From: JAMCUI01 sp964520615
GTDB taxonomy: Bacteria > Patescibacteriota > Microgenomatia > 2-02-FULL-39-11
Assembly: GCA_964520615.1 (NCBI GenBank)
Contig: CAZFNL010000018.1
Span: 1 to 28,732 of the forward strand
Direction of reading: 5' to 3'
DNA length: 28,732 bases
The notes beneath the pieces are model-generated. The model saw only the letters and a program-made list of their open reading frames with translations, was not told where the DNA came from and made no database searches. Shown here piece after piece: positions 21,754-28,732 of this stretch (position 1 is the stretch's first letter; each line of letters opens with the position of its first letter). The translations under genes were made by a program, and so were the position numbers.

Positions 21754-23256
21754 ATGAAATTTCTATTGAAACCTACTGAACCGTCAAAGCTCTCCACAGA
21801 TTTATTAATACAATTTGTTTCCGAAGGGGAGATAGGGAAATTGAAGGAATTTAATCAGGAATTTGTATCAATTGTCAAAGACGCTGCCCAAAGAGAAATA
21901 TTTGAAGGGAAGGAAGGGCAGTTTCTGATAGTCTCCGGACTGGGCAAAATTGAGCCTTACAAAGTGCTTTTTGTCGGGACCGGTAAAAATGAGAATGTCG
22001 ATTACTACAACTTGAATAAATTTGTCAGCCTGGCAATAAGAAAAACCCAGAGCCTCAAACCGGTAAAAATATCAATCTCAGTGGCTGATTTTTGGATAAA
22101 CAAATTATCGGCACAGCAGGCAGTAAAAGGAATTGTTGAGGCCGTATCGCTTTCAGCATATAAATTCCTGAAGTTTAAGGGAGAAGAAGAAAAATCCAGG
22201 TTGAGAGAGATAGAGGAAGTAGTCATTCATCTGCCGCCAAACAAGCTGGCTGGTGGAGAATCTGGTTTAGCGCTGGGTAAGATGACTGCAGATGCAGTCC
22301 TATTCGCACGGGATTTGGTGAATGAACCTCCAGAGTCAACTTCACCGGAATTTTTGGCAAACACTGCTCTTCTTGTTGCTAAAAAGTCAAAAGGATCAGT
22401 CAGCGTGAAGATTCTTGAAAAAGATGAGATCGCCAAACTGGGTATGGGGTCATTTTTGGGAGTGTCTGAAGGAAGCGATAAACCGCCCAAATTCATACAC
22501 CTGTCCTACAAGCCTTCAGAAGTGGCAAGGAAAAAAGTGGTGATAATTGGTAAAGGCATTACTTTTGACGCCGGGGGGCTTTCCCTCAAACCTGCCGAAT
22601 TTATGGAGACAATGAAGCTTGACATGTCAGGAGCAGCAGCGGTGTTGGGCATTTTTTCCGCACTTCCCGCTTTAGGACCGAAAGTAAAAGTGGCAGGACT
22701 TATTGCCGCCTGTGAGAATATGCCTTCAGGCCGCGCTCTCAAACCCGGAGATATATTGCGGGCAATGAACGGGAAAACTATTGAGGTTCTCAATACCGAT
22801 GCTGAGGGCAGATTGACTTTGGCTGATGCCATTTCTTTTGCCAATATAAAGGAGAAGGCTGACGAGATTATCGATCTGGCCACACTAACTGGTGCTTGTA
22901 TGGTGGCTTTGGGACAGGAAATTGCAGGAGCTTTTGGGAATGACGATAGACTGCTCTCAAAGATAGAGGATGCGGCTAAAGGAGCAGCCGAGAGAGTCTG
23001 GAGGCTGCCTTTACCCGATGATTACAAAGAGCTTCTTAAAAGCCATATTGCCGATATCAAAAATGTACAAACCGGACGCTACGGCGGTGCAATTACCGCT
23101 TCGTTATTCCTGTCGGAATTTGTAGGGAAAACCCCTTGGGTACATCTTGACATAGCCGGACCGGCTTATGAAGAAAAAGATACGCCAATTGCTCCTTACG
23201 GTGGTACTGGATTTGGCGTGAGGTTGTTATTGCAATATTTATCAAAAATAGAATAA
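21754..23256 (+). CDS. pepA: Leucyl aminopeptidase (M17, PepA type)
   Basis: 500 residues, normal for M17. The catalytic C-terminal domain contains GKGITFDAGGLSLKP (about 265-279), KLDMSGAAAVLG and the signature NTDAEGRLTLADA (347-359), which supplies metal ligands and the bicarbonate-binding Arg. The C-terminal GRYGGAITASLFLSEF and WVHLDIAGPA are also typical. Releases N-terminal residues from peptides with two Zn/Mn ions, probably in peptide recycling with the M24 enzyme. Preceded by 129 bases after tRNA-Leu with no Shine-Dalgarno; the MFS gene follows 41 bases later. Confidence 0.95.
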   Translation: MKFLLKPTEPSKLSTDLLIQFVSEGEIGKLKEFNQEFVSIVKDAAQREIFEGKEGQFLIVSGLGKIEPYKVLFVGTGKNENVDYYNLNKFVSLAIRKTQSLKPVKISISVADFWINKLSAQQAVKGIVEAVSLSAYKFLKFKGEEEKSRLREIEEVVIHLPPNKLAGGESGLALGKMTADAVLFARDLVNEPPESTSPEFLANTALLVAKKSKGSVSVKILEKDEIAKLGMGSFLGVSEGSDKPPKFIHLSYKPSEVARKKVVIIGKGITFDAGGLSLKPAEFMETMKLDMSGAAAVLGIFSALPALGPKVKVAGLIAACENMPSGRALKPGDILRAMNGKTIEVLNTDAEGRLTLADAISFANIKEKADEIIDLATLTGACMVALGQEIAGAFGNDDRLLSKIEDAAKGAAERVWRLPLPDDYKELLKSHIADIKNVQTGRYGGAITASLFLSEFVGKTPWVHLDIAGPAYEEKDTPIAPYGGTGFGVRLLLQYLSKIE

Positions 23257-23297
23257 TCTCAAAACCCATTTGGGATTTATTGTGAAATTATCCTCAT

Positions 23298-24575
23298 ATG
23301 ATAAAGTCTTACCTTAAAGTAGCAAGAAACAATTCATTTAGGAATCTTTGGTTTGGCCAGGTTACCTCACAGATAGCCCTCAACATGCTTTCTTTTGTCT
23401 TGGTTATCAGGGTATATCAGGAGACGCATTCCAATACCGCCGTATCGCTTATGCTTCTCTCATTTGGCATTCCCTCTCTTATTTTCGGGGTGATCGCCGG
23501 AGGTCTGGTTGACTTCTACGACAAGAGAACTGTGCTTTTTTATTGTAATCTCATCCGTGTATTTTTGCTGTTTGCTTTTTTCCTTTTTTATAAAAATATA
23601 TATATTCTTTTTATTCTTACCATTTTCATATCCATTATTACCCAATTTTTTATTCCGGCTGAAGCACCTTCCATACCGCATTTAGTTGATAAGGATGAGT
23701 TATTGACTGCCAATTCGCTTTTTACAATCAGTTTTTATCTGTCGACAATAATCGGCTTTGTATCAGCTGGTCCAGTAATACAGATGTTTGGAAACAGGGA
23801 CGTGTATATGCTTATGCTTGTCCTTATGGCGGCAGCTACTTTTTTTGTTTATCATATGCCTGCCATAAGAGTGCTCAAAAAAAATTCAGAGAAAATTGAT
23901 CTGGATTTCATCGGAAGAACTATCAGGGATGGTTTGGTTTTTATCAGGGAAAATGCGAGGATAAGGCAAAGCCTTATTCTTATGACTTTTTCCCAGGCGC
24001 TTATTGCCACGCTGGCTGTTCTTGCTCCCGGTTTTGCAGATCAGGTGTTAAAAATAAATCTTACAGCAGCTTCATATTTGGTATTGGGGCCTGCAGCAGT
24101 AGGACTTGTTATCGGGGCTTTTCTTGTGGGTGGTTTCGGGCAAAAATACCTGAAGGGTTCCATCATACTGGTAGGAATATTAGGAACAGCCGTCACGCTT
24201 GTCTTTTTATCAGTTATAACAAAAGCAGCCGCCCCAAGTATAAGTATATTTATATTTTTTATCAGAAGTCACATACTTTTTACCAATCTGACAGTTGCAA
24301 TTGTCCTCCTTTTTATATTGGGGTTATTCAACTCATTTATAAATGTACCGGCCAACACTATCCTGCAGGGAGATACCCATCATTCCATGAGGGGACGGGT
24401 ATATGGTGTTTTGACTTCAATGACAGGAGGAGTTTCGTTCCTGCCGGTTGTCTTTTCAGGAGTGCTTGCTGATATCGTCGGAGTAGGCAAAACTCTTTTT
24501 ATCATCGGCATTATTATACTCATTGCCGGTATTTACCATTATTTTGATAGAAGAAGCCAGTACACCGTATTATAA
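23298..24575 (+). CDS. Major facilitator superfamily transporter
   Basis: 425 residues with about 12 hydrophobic segments. MFS hallmarks: SFRNLWFGQVTSQIA in helix 1, and the loop 2-3 motif GGLVDFYDKRTVLFYCNLIR, a variant of G-x-L-a-D-r-x-G-r-k. A central hydrophilic loop (VLKKNSEKIDLDFIGRTIRDGLVF) is typical of the MFS_3/EntS-like group of exporters. The second-half motif is RGRVYGVLTSMTGG. Likely efflux of a small hydrophobic compound; substrate unknown. It follows pepA closely on the same strand. Confidence 0.9.
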   Translation: MIKSYLKVARNNSFRNLWFGQVTSQIALNMLSFVLVIRVYQETHSNTAVSLMLLSFGIPSLIFGVIAGGLVDFYDKRTVLFYCNLIRVFLLFAFFLFYKNIYILFILTIFISIITQFFIPAEAPSIPHLVDKDELLTANSLFTISFYLSTIIGFVSAGPVIQMFGNRDVYMLMLVLMAAATFFVYHMPAIRVLKKNSEKIDLDFIGRTIRDGLVFIRENARIRQSLILMTFSQALIATLAVLAPGFADQVLKINLTAASYLVLGPAAVGLVIGAFLVGGFGQKYLKGSIILVGILGTAVTLVFLSVITKAAAPSISIFIFFIRSHILFTNLTVAIVLLFILGLFNSFINVPANTILQGDTHHSMRGRVYGVLTSMTGGVSFLPVVFSGVLADIVGVGKTLFIIGIIILIAGIYHYFDRRSQYTVL

Positions 24576-24648
24576 AATTGAAGAAATATATTTTTAGTCA
24601 TTGCTTACTTGAAAATAAAAAAGTTAAATAATACCATATAAAAATATT

Positions 24649-25416
24649 ATGTTACCTGTTCTCTTTACCATAGGACCATTCAACGTATATGCCTTCGGAT
24701 TCTTTATGGCATTCTCTTTTCTTCTTTCCACGTTTATCATCTGGAGGGAGGGAAAGGAGGAGTTTAAGGAAGAAGAGTATCTTGACGCCTTTCTCCTTAC
24801 CAGCATAGCGGGATTAGTCAGCGCGCGTATTTTATACATACTTATGCATCCGGGTGATTTCGGATTGAATATACTAAGATATATAGTGGTGCGTGAAACT
24901 CCAGGACTTTCTCTAGTGGGAGGGCTGGTGGGTGGTTTCTTATTTCTTTTCTGGTACTGCAGGAAAAAGAAATATAATTTTGGGCATCTTTCAGATCTTT
25001 TTTCATTAGCGGCCGGTTTTTCCCTTGTGTTTACCAAAATAGGGGAGCAGTTGGGGGGAGCAGGTTTCGGCAAGGCTACCAGTTTCATTTTGGGCGTGAG
25101 AATTATAGGTCAGGCCGGCCGCCACCATCCCGTGGAATTATACGAAGCCATACTTATACTGGTTTTATCAATAGTGCTATACTATATTTATAACCGCATA
25201 AAGAGAAAGAAGTGGCCCGAGGGAATCGTTTTTTTGTTTTTTACGATCTTTATATCGGTTATTATTTTCCTGCTTGAATTTTTGAAGGATCACCACGTAT
25301 ACTTATATATATTTAGCGCCAAACAACTGGGCGCGTTGGTAATAATAGGTATTGCCGGCTGGTCATTATTTGTTAAGTTAAAGACATTAAGAAAGAAAAA
25401 TAAATTGAAAAGTTAA
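24649..25416 (+). CDS. lgt: Lgt-like prolipoprotein diacylglyceryl transferase, divergent
   Basis: 255 residues with seven hydrophobic segments and the family's YAFGFFMAFSFLLS opening, GLSLVGGLVGG, HPVELYEAI (about 160) and C-terminal LEFLK...AKQLG. Lgt attaches diacylglycerol to lipobox cysteines of prolipoproteins. The normally invariant signature GRIGNFxNxE is here F-TK-IGEQLGGAGFG (about 127-139): the essential Arg (E. coli R143) is Lys and the Asn is Glu. The late Arg (E. coli R239) also appears as Lys. It may be a lineage-specific active variant or an altered acyl transferase. TATAAA lies 6 bases before ATG, suggesting a leaderless transcript. Confidence 0.82.
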   Translation: MLPVLFTIGPFNVYAFGFFMAFSFLLSTFIIWREGKEEFKEEEYLDAFLLTSIAGLVSARILYILMHPGDFGLNILRYIVVRETPGLSLVGGLVGGFLFLFWYCRKKKYNFGHLSDLFSLAAGFSLVFTKIGEQLGGAGFGKATSFILGVRIIGQAGRHHPVELYEAILILVLSIVLYYIYNRIKRKKWPEGIVFLFFTIFISVIIFLLEFLKDHHVYLYIFSAKQLGALVIIGIAGWSLFVKLKTLRKKNKLKS

Positions 25417-25456
25417 AAGGTAATTTATAAGAAATTAAATTGATAAGGAGTGAAAA

Positions 25457-25816
25457 ATGAAATTTCCGTTAAATGTCCTGAAAAAAATCACTGACCATTT
25501 GAATAAGGAGAAAAGCAAGGTTGTCTCAAACATGTCATCACTAAAATCTCAGGATCCTTTCTCGGATCCCGACAGACTAAATGATAATGCAGCATCCGAT
25601 ACGGATGCCAAAGAAGAGATATCTCACGAACGGATGGAGGCTTTAGAAAAGGAACTCAGGCTTCATCTTGAGGAAATAGAGCAAGCGCTCTCAAGGATAA
25701 AAAAAGGCACATATGGTAGATGTCTTTCTTGCCACAAGATGATAGATACTGACCGGTTGGCAATTAAACCTACTGCGCTTTATTGCGTTGAATGTGAGAA
25801 GAAAAGAGAAAAATAA
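25457..25816 (+). CDS. DksA/TraR-type zinc-finger protein
   Basis: 119 residues. The N-terminus is helical and acidic, with a coiled-coil-like stretch ERMEALEKELRLHLEEIEQALSRI (58-81). The C-terminal zinc finger follows the DksA/TraR pattern GTYGRCLSCHKMIDTDRL with C89, C92, C110 and C113. DksA-like proteins bind RNA polymerase through its secondary channel; the usual acidic coiled-coil tip is not obvious here, so a DNA- or polymerase-associated role is only inferred. AAGGAG lies 8 bases before ATG. It starts 40 bases after lgt. Confidence 0.88.
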   Translation: MKFPLNVLKKITDHLNKEKSKVVSNMSSLKSQDPFSDPDRLNDNAASDTDAKEEISHERMEALEKELRLHLEEIEQALSRIKKGTYGRCLSCHKMIDTDRLAIKPTALYCVECEKKREK

Positions 25817-25876
25817 TTCTTGACAGGAAGAATCCTCACAGCTTCTTTTAATTATCCGCGATGTTTTATATAGTAG

Positions 25877-26028
25877 GACTTACGTATTCTGTCATCCTCC
25901 GGCTTGCCTCGCCCGGCATAGCCTTGTCGAAGTCGGGATCAGAGGATCTAAACACTAATGCATTTTAAGTTATTGATTCCCGCCTTCGCGGGAATGACAA
26001 TATAAACCAATATGTTCTCCCGTAAGTC
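25877..26028. mobile_element. 152-bp MITE-like element with ACTTACG ends
   Basis: Inverted ends GACTTACG (25877-25884) and CGTAAGTC (26021-26028), with weaker symmetry extending outward through TATAT. Inside is ATTCCCGC-CTTC-GCGGGAAT (25976-25995), an 8-bp perfect hairpin, and GTCATCC/GGATC-type motifs. The ends match the 15695 element (ACTTACG-N-A). No coding frame. Confidence 0.6.
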
Positions 26029-26029
26029 A

Positions 26030-26049
26030 TGATATAGTTATATTACGGT
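26030..26049 (+). promoter_or_regulatory. Promoter of the pseudouridine synthase gene
   Basis: TGATATAGT at 26030-26038 is an extended -10 sequence. It lies just outside the MITE-like element and 11 bases before the ATG at 26050, leaving a leader of only a few bases. Confidence 0.45.
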
Positions 26050-26865
26050 ATGGATATAAAAATAGTATTTGAGGATGGATATCTATTGGTAATTGAAAAA
26101 CCTTCTGGTGTGGTTGTCAACAGGGCTGAGTCGGTAAAGGGGGAAACTATACAGGATTGGGCTGAAAAAAAGTTAGGATTGAATACGGGAAATAGAGTGA
26201 TTGGAACATCTGGAGATGGTTCTGTAAAGGTCAAGGCGGGAGATGAATCAGGAATTAAGAATCAGGAATTAAGAATCAGCAAAGACGCTGATTTTTATAA
26301 CAGAGCGGGAATTGTACACCGCCTTGACAAGGAAACTTCCGGTTTACTTATAATTGCCAAAGACCCCGAAACATTTAAGTTCATGCAGGCACAATTTAAG
26401 GAGAGGGAAATAGAAAAAAGATATTTTACTCTGGTGCATGGGCAGATGCCATCCATAAGTGGAGAAATAAAAGCAAGCGTAGGCAGGTTGCCATGGAGCA
26501 GGGAAAAGTTTGGCGTTTTACCGGGTGGAAAAGAGGCGATAACTTTATATAAATGCGAATCTTTATACGCATCTTCTGACCAGGAAAAATATACATTCCT
26601 TACGGCATTTCCGCATACCGGCCGGACTCACCAGATCAGAATTCATCTCAAATATATCGGGCATAGTGTAGTAGGGGACAATCTTTATGCCGGCAGGAAA
26701 GTTTACCGCAGGGATCAAAAGTTTTGCGGGCGTTTATTTTTACACGCCAAATACATAAAATTTATGCACCCTTACGGGAAGGAAGCGTTGGTTTTGGAGA
26801 GTGAGCTCCCACAAGATTTACAGGATACTTTGTCGAGCCTTGAGAAAATAAAAGACTATGACTGA
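26050..26865 (+). CDS. RluA/RluD family pseudouridine synthase
   Basis: 271 residues. Isomerises uridine to pseudouridine in rRNA or tRNA. Motif I YLLVIEKPSGVVV (11-23), motif II RAGIVHRLDKETSGLLIIAK with catalytic D93, and GRTHQIRIHLKYIGHSVVGDNLY near 195-217. There is no N-terminal S4 domain. Residues about 66-77 (SGIKNQELRISK) are encoded by five heptamers and form an extra stretch between motif I and motif II. The target site (RluA, RluC or RluD type) is not clear. The gene overlaps the following antiporter gene by 8 bases. Confidence 0.92.
   Translation: MDIKIVFEDGYLLVIEKPSGVVVNRAESVKGETIQDWAEKKLGLNTGNRVIGTSGDGSVKVKAGDESGIKNQELRISKDADFYNRAGIVHRLDKETSGLLIIAKDPETFKFMQAQFKEREIEKRYFTLVHGQMPSISGEIKASVGRLPWSREKFGVLPGGKEAITLYKCESLYASSDQEKYTFLTAFPHTGRTHQIRIHLKYIGHSVVGDNLYAGRKVYRRDQKFCGRLFLHAKYIKFMHPYGKEALVLESELPQDLQDTLSSLEKIKDYD
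26245..26279. repeat. Heptamer tract inside the pseudouridine synthase gene (5 units)
   Basis: GAATCAG GAATTAA GAATCAG GAATTAA GAATCAG, alternating like the recR tract and of the same GAATNAN type as 4326-4381. Translated as ESGIKNQELRIS. Confidence 0.85.
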
Positions 26866-28588
26866 CTTCATGTTTGTCAGGAATCTTCTAATTGTGCTTC
26901 TGACGGCTTTTGTGAGCGGATCAGTGGCCAAAAAAATGCGTCTGCCTCTTATTGTTGGTTACCTTTTCGGTGGTATACTCATTGGAAATTTTCTGTCACA
27001 CTACCTTAGCCAATCAGGTGCGATTGACAGTATTGCTCAGGTAGGGGTGATACTTCTTCTTTTTACTCTAGGATTGGAGTTTTCTCCTGAAAAACTAAAG
27101 GATATGGGTTTGACAATAGTTCTTGGATCACTTATTCAGATACTCCTGACAATTGTGGCGTCTATAATGGTTTTTCCGCTGTTTGGGTTTAATTTTTATG
27201 CCTCACTTTTTTTGGGGGCAGTTTTTTCCCTATCGTCTACTGCAGTTGCGCTAAAGACGCTGTCAGATAAGGGAGAAGTAGAAACCTTACATGGTGAGAT
27301 GGCCTCCGGGTGGCTTTTCATGCAGGACCTGTATACGTTGCCGATTATAATCCTTTTACCCGCTTTGGGACTGGCGATGAATGGGGGAGGGGTAAGCGTT
27401 GCTTCTTTTTTGGTTTTCTTCAAAAGTATGCTTATTGCCGGTGGTACATTTTTTTTGGTACTTCTATTGGGTAAAAATATTGTTCCGTATCTTTTGGAAA
27501 AGGCGGCTGATTTCCGCAGTAGAGAACTTATGCTTTTGGCCGCCATATCGTTCTGTCTTATATTTGCTTATTTTTTCCAGATGATGGGTCTGTCGTACGG
27601 GATAGGTGCATTTTTGGCCGGGGTACTTTTGTCCTCATCTTCAGCCCATCATGGAATATTTTCAGAGGTTAGACCGCTGCGGGACCTTTTTGCCACCGTA
27701 TTTTTTGTTTCCTTAGGCTTCATATTGAATCCCGGATTTATACTCTCATCATTTTCTCTGATTTTGACATTGGTGGTTTTTGTCATAGTCTTGAAGTTTG
27801 TCATTTCAGTCGTCCTTTTATTTCTTCTGGGGTATCACACCAAGACCGCTACGCTAGTTGGGTTTTCACTGATTTCGGTGGGGGAATTTGCCTTTGTATT
27901 GGCCATCATGGGTATATCAGCCCATCTTATCACTCAAGTGACTTATATGACTATATTATCTGTTTCGTTTATATCCCTTATTATTTCAGTGCCGATTCTT
28001 TATGCTGGGGACAAAATTTACTATATTGCCAGAAATTGGTTTAGGACGAATATGCCACTTGTGTATAAAGCTCTTTTGAAGTTTGACCGTCTGCCGCTTG
28101 AGGGAGTTAATACTCTTTCAAACCACGTTGTGGTTTTAGGGCACGGTAGAGTCGGTAAGTATATCTGTAAGGCTTTATCCCTAGCCCAGATACCATATAT
28201 TGTAGTTGAGTACAACCACAAGCTGGTGAAGTTTCTCAGAAAAAGGGGAGTAAACGTGATATATGGCGATCCGGCTGAAATAGATGTATTGGAATTTGCA
28301 AGCGTCAGAGAGGCGAAAGTTTTGATTTTGGCTTATGCTGACAGACATACACAGGAAATGGTAGTGGTAAACGCGTTAGCATTGAATCCGGGTATAAAAA
28401 TTATATGCCGGACGCATTTTGATGAGGATCAGAAAAAACTTAAAGAACTGGGAGTGGATTCGGTGGTGCAGCCGGAATTTGAGGCTGCAATTTCCATGAC
28501 GGAGAAATTACTACGTATATTATTAGTAGATGATTCTGAGATTGAGACAAAACTAAGACATCTGAGGTCTCACCAGGGTTTGGATTGA
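26858..28588 (+). CDS. KefB-type cation:proton antiporter with TrkA-N domain
   Basis: 576 residues. About 12-13 hydrophobic segments form a CPA2 antiporter domain (PLIVGYLFGGILIGNF, GVILLLFTLGLEFSPEKL, GAVFSLSSTAVALKTL, SYGIGAFLAGVLLSSS). From about 421 a Rossmann RCK/TrkA-N domain begins with VVVLGHGRVGKYICKAL and ends near QPEFEAAISM. Exchanges K+ or Na+ for H+ and is gated by a nucleotide bound to the RCK domain. There is no separate TrkA-C domain. An alternative ATG at 26870 would drop four residues. Its start overlaps the RluA-type gene, so expression is probably coupled. Confidence 0.93.
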   Translation: MTDFMFVRNLLIVLLTAFVSGSVAKKMRLPLIVGYLFGGILIGNFLSHYLSQSGAIDSIAQVGVILLLFTLGLEFSPEKLKDMGLTIVLGSLIQILLTIVASIMVFPLFGFNFYASLFLGAVFSLSSTAVALKTLSDKGEVETLHGEMASGWLFMQDLYTLPIIILLPALGLAMNGGGVSVASFLVFFKSMLIAGGTFFLVLLLGKNIVPYLLEKAADFRSRELMLLAAISFCLIFAYFFQMMGLSYGIGAFLAGVLLSSSSAHHGIFSEVRPLRDLFATVFFVSLGFILNPGFILSSFSLILTLVVFVIVLKFVISVVLLFLLGYHTKTATLVGFSLISVGEFAFVLAIMGISAHLITQVTYMTILSVSFISLIISVPILYAGDKIYYIARNWFRTNMPLVYKALLKFDRLPLEGVNTLSNHVVVLGHGRVGKYICKALSLAQIPYIVVEYNHKLVKFLRKRGVNVIYGDPAEIDVLEFASVREAKVLILAYADRHTQEMVVVNALALNPGIKIICRTHFDEDQKKLKELGVDSVVQPEFEAAISMTEKLLRILLVDDSEIETKLRHLRSHQGLD

Positions 28589-28671
28589 AATATGAACAAG
28601 ATACGATACATATTCGACATTGAATGATTTGGAATACAGTTCGAAAATGTATGACATAGTCAGTAGAATAC

Positions 28672-28709
28672 AAGGCTATAGGAGGTGGTTATCAATGCTC
28701 TATAGCCTT
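28672..28709 (+). promoter_or_regulatory. Hairpin presenting the Shine-Dalgarno and start codon in its loop
   Basis: Perfect 9-bp inverted repeat AAGGCTATA (28672-28680) and TATAGCCTT (28701-28709). The 20-base loop holds GGAGGTGG (28681-28688) and the ATG at 28695. TAGAAT around 28663-28668 is a weak -10 candidate, in which case the transcript would start near the stem. Confidence 0.6.
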
Positions 28710-28732
28710 AGAAAGTTTGATGAGAGTGAAAT
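28695..28732 (+). CDS. N-terminal fragment of an unidentified protein
   Basis: ATG at 28695 follows GGAGGTGG at a 6-base distance and opens MLYSLRKFDESE before the window ends. Too short to identify. The first codons form one side of a 9-bp stem with sequence upstream of the Shine-Dalgarno. Confidence 0.55.
   Translation, partial: MLYSLRKFDESE

Overview
The window reads as a stretch of a small bacterial chromosome, most likely from the Candidate Phyla Radiation (Patescibacteria), with a Microgenomates-like lineage as best guess. This is inferred from the mix of core genes in short lean forms, divergent active-site motifs (Lgt, HisS), a shortened release factor, moderate AT-richness, many genes without Shine-Dalgarno sequences, and abundant short dispersed repeats. 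TGA is used as a stop (for example in the Ig-like gene, the MBL gene and the RluA-type gene), so this is code 11 and not the TGA=Gly code of Gracilibacteria/SR1.

Layout. 1-2062: tail of a Cys/Met-metabolism PLP enzyme converging on a very divergent 643-residue aminotransferase. 2166-6612: PRPP synthetase, RecR, a DUF59/SufT-like iron-sulfur protein, a small charged protein and CysS. 6666-7961: the classic rpsF-ssb-rpsR cluster with no rplI after it. 8197-11491: a barrel-sandwich-like protein overlapping a CtpA-type protease, then an HtrA protease. 11585-12929 (minus): a release factor 1 lacking domain 1, and ribosomal protein L31. 13042-16922: a small unknown protein, an EamA transporter, HisS and an M24 aminopeptidase. 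17054-21624: an inositol-phosphatase-like enzyme, two secreted or anchored proteins, an MBL hydrolase, DnaB and tRNA-Leu(CAA). 21754-28588: leucyl aminopeptidase, an MFS transporter, Lgt-like, DksA/TraR-like, an RluA-type pseudouridine synthase and a KefB-like antiporter. A new gene starts at the right edge.

Functionally this is housekeeping: translation (two tRNA synthetases, S6, S18, L31, RF1, tRNA-Leu, pseudouridine synthase), replication and repair (DnaB, SSB, RecR), envelope proteolysis (CtpA, HtrA), peptide recycling (M17, M24) and transport. I see no phage, CRISPR, toxin or secretion cassette.

The unusual biology is in the repeats. (1) Gene ends are echoed just outside the gene at a displacement of about 73-75 bp: DUF59 3' end, dnaB 5' end, dnaB 3' end, and the prfA 5' end (at least three decaying copies). 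(2) A 78-79-nt imperfect palindromic element occurs three times, plus one short relative; one copy supplies the C-terminus of CysS. (3) Degenerate heptanucleotide tandem tracts occur in at least five intergenic places and in frame inside recR, the M24 peptidase and the RluA-type gene. (4) Two MITE-like segments share ACTTACG inverted ends and enclose strong hairpins. Together these suggest a genome where small repeats repeatedly remodel gene ends and surface loops, comparable to Rickettsia palindromic elements and cyanobacterial heptamer STRRs.
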